DNA of 64,000 nt from Flavobacteriaceae bacterium CP2B (GTDB taxonomy: Bacteria; Bacteroidota; Bacteroidia; Flavobacteriales; Flavobacteriaceae): positions 1-64,000 of the forward strand of contig LXTR01000046.1 in the NCBI GenBank assembly GCA_001683825.1, given 5' to 3'. The translations under genes were made by a program, and so were the position numbers. Every line of letters begins with the position of its first letter. Positions within the stretch are counted from its first letter, which is position 1. The notes under the pieces are model-generated. The model made no database searches. It was not told the DNA's origin and saw only the letters and a program-made list of their open reading frames with translations. Shown here one piece after another: positions 45,398-54,682 of the stretch.

Positions 45398-45971
45398 TAT
45401 TTATTAAAAATAATATGCAACATTTTTCCCATGTTACGTACTTATTTCTCTAAACAAGCAACACCAAATATTTAAATTATTTAATTTCAAGTGGGAAAGA
45501 AGCAACATTTTTCCCAAGTCGCGTACCTATCTTGTAAAAAAAATTAGCCACAAACGCTGTTATTTCAGGTGATTTACGATATTTAATCAAAAACAATCTA
45601 TATATTACACAAAAATTCTTTCCCAAGTCGCGTACCTATTTTCCCAAGAAAGAAGCAACATCTTTCCCAAGTTGCGTACCAAAAAACAATTGAATCATCT
45701 ATAAAGTATTGATGCTAAAGGATTTTCCTTTTTCTCAATAAGTAGCATCACACACAAAAAGAGCAACATTCCTTCCCAAGTCGCGTACCAAAAAATTTTT
45801 TGAACTTTTTTTCAATCCCTTGTGGCTCTAAGGTTCATGAGGTGTTGCTTTTTTAAAAAAACTCTCTTAAAGGGCACATTTTTACAAAATTCGTTTTGAT
45901 ATAATCAAAATTGGTATATTTTATATTCTTTTGGCATATATTTCTGAATTTGTAGAACGGAGGTGAAAAAG

Positions 45972-47681
45972 ATGGGGAAATCATTTGTGATACGTAATCA
46001 ACGAAGCTTAAATGGGGAAACAACAAACGCAGTTTTAGTAACTCTAAAATCTTGGCAAAAGTTTGTGGAAACATTTGAGGAAAAGTATTACAGCTATAAA
46101 GATACATACTTGGAAGATATTCTGCAGCACATGACATACGAAGAACGTATTGCTGACGTAGAAGGATTTGTCGAAAAAGCCAAACCATCTTTTTCACGTC
46201 GCGCAATGTCTACAATTGCAGAAAAAACAGGAAGAAAGCATAAATTATATGGCATTACGAATGCTGATCTCGAAGTGTTCTTGTACTTACATAAAAAATG
46301 CTATACAAATGGCGTCATTCCAAATGTAACAATACATATGATGTGGGAAGATTACAAGCAATATAAAGAAGAGCTTGCATACATTCAGCATTCTCAATTC
46401 TATATCGCTTTGAAAAAGTTAAGCTTACATAACATTATCTCTATTGAAAATGGCTTAGATGGCCGCTATACAATCAAACTCACTCATTTTATGAACGAGG
46501 AAACAGAAAAAGCAAATCCTTACGTATATATTAGTCCTGTTGTATTTACAAAGGCTTTCTTTAAGCTATCTGTAGCAGCTAAGAAACTATTCTTAGACAT
46601 CGCAATGCAACAACATACGGAAACAACATTAAAGCGTTCTTTGGACAAGCAGGACGAAAGAGGAAACAAAACTCACTTCGGTGGGATGTATCGTTTCTTA
46701 CATAAAAAATATCCGCATCAGATCCGTACGGTTATCGAGGAATTAACAACTGCATTACCATGTACGGGGAATCCCCTATTCAAAATTTGCAAAATGCAAA
46801 AAGGGGTAAAGCATACAAAACGATATACGACATTATATCTGTCTATCCATTCAGACTTCTTATGTTCGAAAGAAGCTGGAGAAGAACAACATAGGGATCC
46901 ATTTACACCAAAAGCTACCTATGCTCGAAAAGCGAAATTTATAGAAACAGTCCTACAAGAGATGAATATCGGTGAATTGTCTGCAGACATGAATAAGTTC
47001 ATTCATGTATTAAAGCATACTTGTCATCGTCAAATTCGCAGTGTAATCCGTGGACTACGTGACATGGTTGATCGAAAAGAAGGATATCCAACGAAAATTG
47101 TATATACATTGAAGAAACTATTACATCAAACTTCTCAATATCAAATTCTCGATACAGCAGCAAAAGAAGGTATCTACCCTCTTATTGCGCAACATATACC
47201 AAAAGAGAGAAATAGTGACCGTGAACAAGCTGTCTTTAATTTTGGTCTACATTATTCTATGTACTCTCTTCATAACATTAAGAAGATGTTTAAGAATGTG
47301 CATGCACTACTGAAGCAGAAGTTTGCGGTACCAGTGACAGAAGAGTCTTATCACCGTAATTATCTAAAATACCAGGAAGAAACGTTATTTAGAAAATATG
47401 CATATGATCAGGGCGTAAATCTCCATGCATATATCGCTTTAGAAATCGAAATGCGTGAAAAACTAAAAGTTCGTGGCCATAAAGACCGCACGATTCCAAG
47501 TGATGTACGTGAATGGTTTATTGAAGAAATTGATAAGCTACCGCAAGAACAGCTGCGTGTGATTGAGCTACCAAAACAGTTTAATTTACTAGAGTTTATG
47601 CGTACCTTCGAACGTTTAGTACGTGCTGGTGTAACAATAATAGCTCCAGATCAGGTGCTACACGCAATGGAAATAAAATAA
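45972..47681 (+). CDS. Putative replication initiation protein
   Basis: 569 aa from ATG 45972 (GGAGGTG upstream). Basic, helical, with winged-helix-like N-terminal segments ('YGITNADLEVFLYLHKKC', 'SQFYIALKKLSLHNIISIEN', the latter reading like a recognition helix plus wing). No domain name can be given with certainty. The case for Rep is positional: iterons lie directly upstream and it is the only gene reading out of them. It could alternatively be a segregation protein. Confidence 0.6.
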   Translation: MGKSFVIRNQRSLNGETTNAVLVTLKSWQKFVETFEEKYYSYKDTYLEDILQHMTYEERIADVEGFVEKAKPSFSRRAMSTIAEKTGRKHKLYGITNADLEVFLYLHKKCYTNGVIPNVTIHMMWEDYKQYKEELAYIQHSQFYIALKKLSLHNIISIENGLDGRYTIKLTHFMNEETEKANPYVYISPVVFTKAFFKLSVAAKKLFLDIAMQQHTETTLKRSLDKQDERGNKTHFGGMYRFLHKKYPHQIRTVIEELTTALPCTGNPLFKICKMQKGVKHTKRYTTLYLSIHSDFLCSKEAGEEQHRDPFTPKATYARKAKFIETVLQEMNIGELSADMNKFIHVLKHTCHRQIRSVIRGLRDMVDRKEGYPTKIVYTLKKLLHQTSQYQILDTAAKEGIYPLIAQHIPKERNSDREQAVFNFGLHYSMYSLHNIKKMFKNVHALLKQKFAVPVTEESYHRNYLKYQEETLFRKYAYDQGVNLHAYIALEIEMREKLKVRGHKDRTIPSDVREWFIEEIDKLPQEQLRVIELPKQFNLLEFMRTFERLVRAGVTIIAPDQVLHAMEIK

Positions 47682-47687
47682 TAGTAA

Positions 47688-47731
47688 TGAGCTCTCTATT
47701 TTTGAAAAAATCGAAAGTAGAGGGCTATTCG
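47688..47731 (+). terminator. Rho-independent terminator
   Basis: GAGCTCTCTA pairs with TAGAGGGCT across a longer loop. It follows the Rep stop by 7 bp. Confidence 0.55.
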
Positions 47732-47784
47732 TGTTTGTATGATTAGTAATCTATTTCTGCTACTCTACTTATAAATACCAAATC

Positions 47785-47817
47785 AAAAGGACTTCATATA
47801 AAATGGAGTCTTTTTTT
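47785..47817 (+). terminator. Second terminator-like hairpin
   Basis: AAAGGACTTCAT pairs with ATGGAGTCTTT over a short AT loop, followed by seven T in total. Confidence 0.65.
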
Positions 47818-48539
47818 ATGCAACTCTATACAAATTCGATTCTAGCAATATATAGCTCTCCACATAACACCAGGGAGTATTCTTCTAATGTATTAAAACA
47901 TATCCTAATATACCTACAAAAAATCATAAGGAAAAATATAAAAATAGTGGATATGCGGATAAATATGGTTCAATGTGAATATAATCTTTCTAAAATCACT
48001 GTAATTACTAATGTTGTTGTATATATCTAATAAAAATCATCAATAATAATGTGAGTTATTTGTAAATACTGAGTAATGTTAACAAATAGCAGCCTAATCT
48101 GAATAATATGTGGATAATCGGACGATAAATACCTATTGATTTACCAAAATAAAGAAAATAGCTTCTATTTACAGAGTTGAATAAATATAATGTGATCGGT
48201 ATCAATTTCTTTTCGATTTCATGTAGAAACATATTATTTCTTTCTGCTTTTTTGTAGAATTGCAAGTCTAACAATCCTTGAATCTACGGATATATTTTTT
48301 ACTATTTATGATTTTTTAGGTTCTCACATCTAATTTTCCCTTGTGGGAGTAAGTCTATTCCCTATTTTTGATAACCTATAAAAGTTTTATCTTTATTTCT
48401 TTTTAATATATAAGATATATATTTATAATAGATTTTTAATACAGCTCGTATCCTTGTTAATAAGATGTCCGACCTAATTGAAAGTATTTGTAAATTACAT
48501 TATAATAATGGTAATTAAACATATCATTACCCACATACA
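47818..48539. other. Long AT-rich non-coding stretch
   Basis: About 720 bp after Rep without a convincing gene. Short ORFs on both strands lack ribosome sites. Possibly part of the maintenance region; no regular iterons or A-T boxes stand out. Confidence 0.5.
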
Positions 48540-48587
48540 AAAGGACAAACCTACGTATCCCTACCAGGGCGAGGTTTGTCCTTTTTT
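48540..48587 (+). promoter_or_regulatory. Leader hairpin, GGACACACCTA family
   Basis: GGACAAACCT (48543-48552) pairs with AGGTTTGTCC (48572-48581), then six T; the GGAGG of the 47-aa gene follows 30 nt later. Same architecture as the leaders at 18734, 21551 and 63961, on the plus strand here. Confidence 0.75.
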
Positions 48588-48623
48588 CATTTTAATAAAC
48601 ACTTAACAAGTGGAGGATTAAAC

Positions 48624-48767
48624 ATGGTCGTACTTGAAAATACAACTGATATAACTGTGAGTACAAATAACGAAGTTAGATTTTTCAAAGGAGTTTTTTG
48701 GGGATTAATATTCGTAGTTCCTTTTTGGAGTATTATAATAGCCGTATTCATTTGGCTGTGTAAATAA
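48624..48767 (+). CDS. Small membrane protein (47 aa)
   Basis: ATG 48624 follows GGAGG. One long hydrophobic helix ('GVFWGLIFVVPFWSIIIAVF') after a polar N-terminus. Preceded by an attenuator-like hairpin and closed by a very strong terminator. Function unknown. Confidence 0.6.
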   Translation: MVVLENTTDITVSTNNEVRFFKGVFWGLIFVVPFWSIIIAVFIWLCK

Positions 48768-48774
48768 TAATCAA

Positions 48775-48822
48775 CATATCAAAAACGCAAAGGGTTGTTT
48801 GTCCGTTTGCGTTTTTGATATG
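48775..48822. terminator. Strong bidirectional terminator
   Basis: CATATCAAAAACGCAAA pairs perfectly with TTTGCGTTTTTGATATG (17 bp). Confidence 0.85.
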
Positions 48823-48907
48823 CCAGCAACCGTGCGTAGCAAAGGGCGGTAGAAGGTTTTAATCCTACTTTCTGTTATAATATATCCAAAGAAATTAGGT
48901 GATTATA

Positions 48908-49855
48908 ATGAACGAGACAATTAGCTTAGAAGAAACCTTAGAAGATTTTTCTGCTTATTTGAATGAAAAAGGCCGAAAGTATTCTACGATTCAACGTTAT
49001 GCATACGATATTAAAGATTTTTATAGATGGTTAGAAATTAATAAGATGCTTTTACATATCAAATCATGGAATGAATTATCTCAAGAAATTTATCAAGCTT
49101 ATTTCTCTGAGTTAGAACATAAGCGGAAGTATTCCCAGAAAACAAGGCACAGAATATGGGTCGTTTTAAAGAAGTTACATACGTTTTTAGGAATAGTTAG
49201 CCCATTAGATGGTATTCACCTTTCCTTAATTCCGGATCAATCACTAAGTGATAGTGATTTTATTACAGAATTAGAAGAAACGCTTTTAAAACAAACGGTT
49301 CTATCTACAAAAGGGCTAACAGAAAGACAAGCTAAATATCGGCCTCTAATCATGGATAGAAATGCTTGTATAATTAATTTAATAGTAAACTACGGTTTGT
49401 CTCTACAAGAGCTTGTATCGCTTAATATGAGCCATATACAGTTTGCTAGAAACATTTTAATTGTTCCAGGGGAAAATAAATTAACTAGATCTGTTTCTTT
49501 AACTATGGAAGATACACAACAGCTTTACAAATATTATACGACTATTCCGGAACCCGTAAGACCTCAACAACACACAAATAATCCCCTATTTGTGGCATTT
49601 GATTTCAATCGAGGTACCTTTCGATGGGTTTACGAAAATGATGCGCCTAAGGCTTTGTCTGAGGTTGCTATACAAAAGATGATTCGACTTGAAGTGAAAC
49701 GAGCAGAATTAGATAGGAGAATTTCTGCACAGCAGATGAGAAACACTTTTATTCTCCGTCTTATTAGGCAAGGAGTAACTGAAAAAGATTTGGTAAGTAT
49801 GATGGGGTTTAAAACTAAAATATCTTTAAAAAGATATTATCAATATTTACAGTGA
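48908..49855 (+). CDS. Tyrosine recombinase-like protein with altered active site
   Basis: 315 aa from ATG 48908 (TTAGGTGAT upstream). It has the two-domain layout of XerC/TnpI-type recombinases, with SAM-like N-domain ('EDFSAYLNEKGRKYSTIQRY'). In the catalytic domain the usual Arg I position reads 'NYGLSLQELVSL' (Ser in place of Arg), HxxR reads 'AQQMRNTF' (Gln for His) and LGH reads 'MMGFKTK'; the final 'KRYYQYLQ' keeps the Tyr. It may be a non-catalytic DNA-binding homologue or use a rearranged site. A strong terminator follows. Confidence 0.75.
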   Translation: MNETISLEETLEDFSAYLNEKGRKYSTIQRYAYDIKDFYRWLEINKMLLHIKSWNELSQEIYQAYFSELEHKRKYSQKTRHRIWVVLKKLHTFLGIVSPLDGIHLSLIPDQSLSDSDFITELEETLLKQTVLSTKGLTERQAKYRPLIMDRNACIINLIVNYGLSLQELVSLNMSHIQFARNILIVPGENKLTRSVSLTMEDTQQLYKYYTTIPEPVRPQQHTNNPLFVAFDFNRGTFRWVYENDAPKALSEVAIQKMIRLEVKRAELDRRISAQQMRNTFILRLIRQGVTEKDLVSMMGFKTKISLKRYYQYLQ

Positions 49856-49874
49856 CCTATATTAACCATACTAA

Positions 49875-49917
49875 AATAAGAAGACGTGTTCTATAAATAG
49901 AATACGTCTTCTTATTA
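49875..49917. terminator. Bidirectional terminator
   Basis: AATAAGAAGACGT(G)TTCTAT pairs with ATAGAA(T)ACGTCTTCTTATT. Shared by the recombinase and the convergent small genes. Confidence 0.85.
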
Positions 49918-49940
49918 ATGTACTTTTCTTTGATTACTTC

Positions 49941-50051
49941 TTACTTTTCCTCATCTATCTTTTTAATTGCAGCTTCGTTCTGACTGATTATATCTTGAAA
50001 ATGCTCTTGCTTATTTTCTTCTACAAACTGTATAAGTTCTTCGAATTTCAT
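49941..50051 (-). CDS. Small acidic protein (36 aa)
   Basis: ATG 50051 follows AAGGTGAT, which overlaps the stop region of the upstream gene (5 nt between TGA and ATG), so translation is coupled. Helical, acidic product ending KKIDEEK. It is the second cistron of the unit broken by the TnpB element. Confidence 0.5.
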   Translation of the reverse strand: MKFEELIQFVEENKQEHFQDIISQNEAAIKKIDEEK

Positions 50052-50449
50052 TATTATCACCTTATTTCATTAACTTTGATTACTTGTTCTAATTCGAATA
50101 CAGAAAGTACCTGGATGTGTAAAAATGTCTTTAGGGCATTCCCAACCTCGTTATATCCAGGATTTCCTTTTTTAAGGCATGCTTTATGTATAGTAAACGA
50201 AACCGGATCAGTTTTTACATCTTGATATAGTACAAGTGTAGGAACCCAATCAATTGGAGTATATAGGTGCATAAGATTCTCCAAACATTTCTTTAGAACG
50301 CTATTGTCTCCTATGCAATGTATTTCACAGAACTAAGCTTCATTCCTCCCACTTCTTTAGAGGTGGGAGGAATGAAGTGTTTTTTTCTTTATAGAACATA
50401 CGTTTATATTGTATAATATAAATAATTAAAAAGAAAGGAGTGACGGGCA

Positions 50450-51946
50450 ATGGCAAAACCAAAGAAAGATTGTTTTATTATAGAACTGAAATTAATTGTG
50501 GATACATGGCAAAAGGATATTTTACTCAAACGTTTTGAAATTGCTCGTAAACTCTATAACACTACACTATCTTATGCCATGAAACAATATACACTCATGA
50601 AAGAAGCTAAAGCTTATAGAAAACAATTGCATTGCTATCAAAAGGCAAAAAAAGCAAATCATCCAAAAGAATGGAAAGAAATATCAAAAGATTTAGATAG
50701 CATCCGTCAATCCTTTGGATTAAGTGAGTATCAACTTCATGCTTATATCAAAAAACACCAACACAATTACAAAAAACATATAGATAGCAATACCTCTCAA
50801 AAAATTGCTTCTACGGTTTGGAAAGCTATGCAAGACGTAATATTTAAAGGGACGAAAACCCATTTTAAACCATTCGGAATGCTCCATTCTGTAGAAGGGA
50901 AATCCAATAAAGCGGGTATTCGATTCAAAGAAAACAGGGTCTATTGGAATGGATTACACCTTCCTGTTCGCTTTCGCAAGAATGATTTATTTATAGAAGA
51001 ATCACTCGCTCTTCATAAGATAAAATATTGTCGTCTTGTCAAAAAAGTGATTCGTGGAAAAGATACGTTTTATCTGCAACTTATTATGGGTGGGATGCCT
51101 CCTACAAAGAGAATCAATAAAACAGGAGCCTTTCGACATTCCTACCAAAAGAAAAAGCGAGTAGGCATAGATATTGGTCCTTCTACGATTGCCATCGTTT
51201 CGGAAGAAACTGTTTCTATTCAACAACTCGCTCCTGATGTTCCGTTATTTGAGAGGGAAAAAAGACGTTTATTACGTAAGTTGGATAGAAGTCGTAGAAG
51301 TACAAATCCAAATAACTTTAACACAAATGGCACAATAAAATGTGGCATCAAGCTTCATTGGACATGTAGTAAAAACTATCAAAAAACAAAAAGTCTATTA
51401 AACGAGTTGTACCGAAAAAAAGCTGCTTATATCAAAGAAAAACATGGTGCATTGGCAAATAGCATCTTATCCTTAGGTGATGAATTGTATATTGAAACGA
51501 TGCACTTTAATGGATTAGCAAAACGTACAAAAGAGACAAAAACAAATCAACAAGGCAAGTTCCAATCCAAAAAGCGTTTTGGTAAAAGTATTGGGAATCA
51601 TGCCCCTGCCATGTTAGTGGAAATTATCAATCAAAAATTGAAGTATGGGAAACAAGAGATACAAAAAGTAAATACGATAACTTTTAGAGCCAGTCAATAT
51701 AACCATGTAACAAATAGCTATGAAAAGAAAAAACTCCATCAACGATGGAGTCAAATTGGAAATTATCTCGTACAACGAGATTTATATAGTGCCTTTTTAT
51801 TAATGAATAGTGATGCAACATTAAAACAAACCAATCAAGAACACTGTATCGAAACGTTCGATACCTTTGTAAAGCTACATCATCAACACATAGAATCCTT
51901 ACAACAAACAAATAAAAAATACCCGCTGAGCATGGGTATCATATAA
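50450..51946 (+). CDS. tnpB: TnpB-family RNA-guided nuclease homologue
   Basis: 498 aa, longer than average TnpB. AAAGAAAGGAG lies before the ATG. The RuvC-like core shows 'RVGIDIGPSTIAIVS' (Asp), 'LGDELYIETMHFNGLAKR' (Glu) and 'YLVQRDLYSAFLLMN' (Asp). The usual CxxC zinc ribbon between the second and third acidic motifs is absent; the stretch there is 'ITFRASQYNHVTNSYEKKK'. TnpB uses a right-end RNA (omega RNA) to cut DNA and keep the element in place. Activity without the zinc ribbon is uncertain. Confidence 0.85.
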   Translation: MAKPKKDCFIIELKLIVDTWQKDILLKRFEIARKLYNTTLSYAMKQYTLMKEAKAYRKQLHCYQKAKKANHPKEWKEISKDLDSIRQSFGLSEYQLHAYIKKHQHNYKKHIDSNTSQKIASTVWKAMQDVIFKGTKTHFKPFGMLHSVEGKSNKAGIRFKENRVYWNGLHLPVRFRKNDLFIEESLALHKIKYCRLVKKVIRGKDTFYLQLIMGGMPPTKRINKTGAFRHSYQKKKRVGIDIGPSTIAIVSEETVSIQQLAPDVPLFEREKRRLLRKLDRSRRSTNPNNFNTNGTIKCGIKLHWTCSKNYQKTKSLLNELYRKKAAYIKEKHGALANSILSLGDELYIETMHFNGLAKRTKETKTNQQGKFQSKKRFGKSIGNHAPAMLVEIINQKLKYGKQEIQKVNTITFRASQYNHVTNSYEKKKLHQRWSQIGNYLVQRDLYSAFLLMNSDATLKQTNQEHCIETFDTFVKLHHQHIESLQQTNKKYPLSMGII

Positions 51947-52160
51947 ATAAGGAAGTATTCCTTCGTAGGTAGAGCTACCTGCCTTCGTTAAAGCTTATCG
52001 CCAACACAATATTGGTTGTGTAGATAAGAAAGTCTTATGGAACAGAAGATAAATCAAAGATGTTGTACACAGAACATAGCAACACCATCTGTGGAGAGCT
52101 TTGTAACGCTTCTATCAAGTACATAAGAACCCCACTGCTTTAGCTGTGGGAGTAGTCAGT
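51947..52160 (+). ncRNA. Candidate omega RNA / right-end RNA of tnpB element
   Basis: About 215 nt from the tnpB stop to the right end, non-coding, with several stems (for example GGTAGAGCTACC) and ending in the right-end hairpin. By analogy with IS605 elements the guide would be read from sequence beyond 52163. Position-based inference only. Confidence 0.45.
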
Positions 52161-52367
52161 CGGATGTATCTCTCTAACGTAAAATGGTACTTGTTCTTCA
52201 TAATGTTTATATATCCTTTTAAATGCTTCTATGGCCTTTTCTATTGATGTCGCATTAATAAAACTGATTTTATGTTCCGTAGTAATTTCTAATATGTATA
52301 GGCGCATAATTATTCATCCCCTATATTTTCTATATATTAATTGATACATTGTATCTTCTTACTTTTA

Positions 52368-52406
52368 ATTTAAAGAAAGTACCTATTTTAATGGTACTCT
52401 CTTTAA
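52368..52406 (-). terminator. Terminator after DndC-like gene
   Basis: AAAGAGAGTACC pairs with GGTACTTTCTTT (minus strand), with T-rich flanks, 20 bp beyond the stop. Confidence 0.65.
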
Positions 52407-52426
52407 ATATATCTCCTATTTATATA

Positions 52427-54177
52427 TTAATCTATTGGAAATGACTCGTTTCCTAATTCCTTAAGTACTTTTGCAAAGAGATGGTTTGTCTCTTCGGATA
52501 GCATTTCCTCTGTTTCTATTAATCTAGAAAGTCTATTTGTAAACTCTGCAGCATACAAAAGCTTCGTACTGGCTTTTTCATCTTCTTTAAACAATTGTTC
52601 ATTCTTCATGGATTGAATTAAGATCTGAATAAGCATTTGTTTATGTTGTTCGTTTTTCTTTCCTTGGTACATATCCATTCCTAACCAATGACGGACAATT
52701 CGTTCAGCGTTTCTTGCTTCTGTTACATCAACTCTAGATACAACAAAGGTTAGCTTGTTCCAAGTTAATTTTGCTACTTCATTTGAATAATTGGAAGGAA
52801 AGAAGAAAAAGCTTCGGTGTGTAATTCTTTGCCGTTCTTTAATCCAACGAAATAGTTCCTGCTTTCCTAGATGAATATCTATTTCTACAAAAAATACGGG
52901 AAACGGTGACGTTGTTTTTTCCTCATTTATTGTACAATCGGGCTTGAACACCAATTCACCTAGATATGCGTGGTATACAGGTTCCAATTCATCTCGATAT
53001 ACTCTAATTCCATCTGTTTCATACCAAGCTTGAAGAATAGCTTCGATCTCTTCTTCAGATATAAGAATCGTATTCATCTCTTGCTGCGTAAAAAGTAAAT
53101 ACTCTAAAAGCATTCTTCGACCTTTTACAGTAAGTCCTCCTGGTGCATAATCTCCTTTTTCTGTGCGATCAAACATAATATAGTCGTATTCAGCATGATT
53201 ATGAATTGAAAATAAGTCTGAATCCCTTTTATTTTCGTTTCTAAGGAGTGTTTGTAGACTGCGTCTATTCATTACATTCCGATAACGAATATCGTTTCTA
53301 ATGGAATGTAAGAAGCTTTTCCATGATTGTAGGTAAGCATAATCTGTATACCCCTCACTTATTAACTGGGTTAGCATTTTATCCTCACCATTCATCATCA
53401 GACAAGTCCAACACCCACTACGCGAATTTGCAGCTCCACAAGCATTTCCTTGCTGTTTTCCACCTGTTTTTATGCCACATTCAAACATAGCCTGTCCATA
53501 CTGTATGCTCATTTCTTCTACATCTACGCCAAAAGGCAATAATCCTCTATCTAAAAGTAACATCCATACTTCATCACCGGTTAAGAATTTGACCGGGTTA
53601 AAGCAGAGAATATTCTTCATGTCATTATGACGTGAAAATAAGGAATCATTACTTATTTCGTGCTTTTGGATACTGTGTCTTCTTCGAGCGCTCTCTTCAT
53701 TACGAACGGCCAGCATTAGCACACCATCATATTCATCAAAGCATTCTATTACATTCGTAGTTTGAGATTCTATTAATATTTCTTTCGTTTTACGCTGCAT
53801 AGGTTTTACTTTGAGCGAATCAGTACACCATCTCAATCTACTATTACCACTCGGTGGAAGAACACCCCTTCCTAGAACGGAAGATTTTGTTTATCTGCAT
53901 TCTCTTGAATCTTTCGTAATGTACGTGAGATATAAGCAGTCATAGCTGGTGTTTCTACTCCAACCTCTGATGTTAAGATATGAATTGGTTTCGTACGCTC
54001 CTCTATTGGCAATTCTGCAATTGCATCCCATAGTAAGGTCAACATAGCAGAACTATCTTTTCCCCCGCTGTAACCTACAAAACAACAATCACGAGATAAA
54101 TAGACTTTTTTCATTTCCTTTTTAATTTCTTTATGTATATCCATCATTATATTGTTATCCCCATAGCAAAGTATCAT
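52427..54177 (-). pseudogene. DndC-like sulfurtransferase (PAPS-reductase family), frameshifted
   Basis: Two ORFs make one protein of roughly 580 aa. The first (53872-54177) holds the ATP-pyrophosphatase loop 'VGYSGGKDSSAML' and 'LTSEVGVETPAM'. The second (from 53836) begins 'RWCTDSLKVKP' and has 'CG...GCWTCLMM', the cysteines expected for the Fe-S cluster of DndC. Between them a TAG at 53872 follows '...NLPF'; adding one base restores '...LGRGVLPPSGNSRLRWCTDS', the DndC sequence order. DndC activates sulfur for DNA phosphorothioation, but no dndB/D/E or ssp genes are visible. Start codon uncertain: GAGGAGG lies over 20 nt upstream of the first in-frame ATG. Confidence 0.7.
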
Positions 54178-54217
54178 TTCATACTGCCATGGAGCATTCC
54201 TCCTCTTTTTTAGATAG

Positions 54218-54254
54218 AAAAAAAGAGTCCCTATTTAATAGGCACTCTCTTTTA
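54218..54254 (-). terminator. Terminator / leader hairpin
   Basis: On the minus strand AAAAGAGAGTGCCTAT pairs with ATAGGGACTCTTTT, then more T. It ends the hepT transcript and precedes the GAGGAGG of the DndC-like gene. Confidence 0.75.
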
Positions 54255-54270
54255 TGTATATCCTCTATTT

Positions 54271-54682
54271 TTAATCAAATGTGATTTCATGTATATTCAA
54301 CTTGTTTAACTTTTCCTTATAGAAATTCATTACTTTTTGAGCATGTTGTATAGCCATTAATCCATCTTGAACAGTAAATGCTTCAAAATACGGATAACGA
54401 ATGTCTGTAGCATAACCATTCAGCTGCACGCACTGTTCTAAAATCAATGAGAATTCCTCATCTAATTTCCGACACAATTTGTGCAGCATTAAAAGGTTAT
54501 GAGTTTTTGGGACTGTTCTACCGTTTAATGCAAGAAATCCTTTTAGAAGTTTTTCCACACATTGTTGACTATGATAACAAATAATTGCAGTAGGGAAAGG
54601 GTTCATGTGAGTTAAGTAACTAGCAGAATCTAAATCGGATTTTGCTATAAACACCCACTCTTTAAGATCCTCAGTATTTATT
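54271..54682 (-). CDS. hepT: HEPN toxin (HepT-like), main exon
   Basis: HEPN-domain RNase-type toxin. After intron removal it starts with ATGAG (57571-57575) joined to this exon, giving 138 aa beginning MRINTEDLKEWVFIAKSDLD. The family signature is present: 'AKSDLDSASYL', 'CYHSQQCVEKLLKGFLAL', 'PKTHNLLMLHKL' and the 'TDIRYPYF' block. In HepT-MntA systems the MNT partner adenylylates the HEPN toxin to silence it. Unspliced, a read-through from TTG 54714 inside the intron end could give an alternative N-terminus in the same frame. Confidence 0.85.

Larger units (their letters stand above)
44710..45789. repeat. Iteron array, putative plasmid replication origin
   Basis: At least five nearly complete copies of a 26-27-bp direct repeat, consensus GCAACATCTTTCCCAAG followed by TCGCGTACC: 44744-44769, 45417-45442, 45502-45527, 45655-45680 and 45763-45789, with partial copies near 44710-44728 and 45615-45636. 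They surround the secreted-protein gene and end about 180 bp before the putative Rep gene. Direct iterons upstream of a Rep gene are the hallmark of theta-type origins. Confidence 0.8.
50318..52163 (+). mobile_element. IS200/IS605-type element with tnpB only
   Basis: The left end carries a 17-bp stem (CTTCATTCCTCCCACTT and its complement, 50338-50377); the right end has the typical CCCCACTGCTTTAGCTGTGGGAG hairpin (52130-52152). ATGTAT occurs at both junctions (50318-50323 and 52164-52169), which allows precise reconstruction of the interrupted gene. No tnpA is present, so movement would need a transposase in trans. Confidence 0.8.
50057..52307 (-). pseudogene. Small gene split by TnpB element
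   Basis: The 5' part is 52164-52307 (48 codons from MRLYILEITTEHKIS, GGGGATG upstream) and the 3' part is 50057-50317 (86 codons plus stop). Removing 50318-52163 joins '...FYVREIH' to 'CIGDNSVLKKC...' in one frame of 134 aa. Function unknown. An internal ATG at 50272 with GGAG could still express the last 71 residues. Confidence 0.75.

Noticed and set aside
47803-48030. 75-aa plus-strand ORF after the Rep gene
   Set aside because: Its start lies inside the T run of a terminator hairpin, there is no ribosome site, and composition is that of AT-rich spacer.
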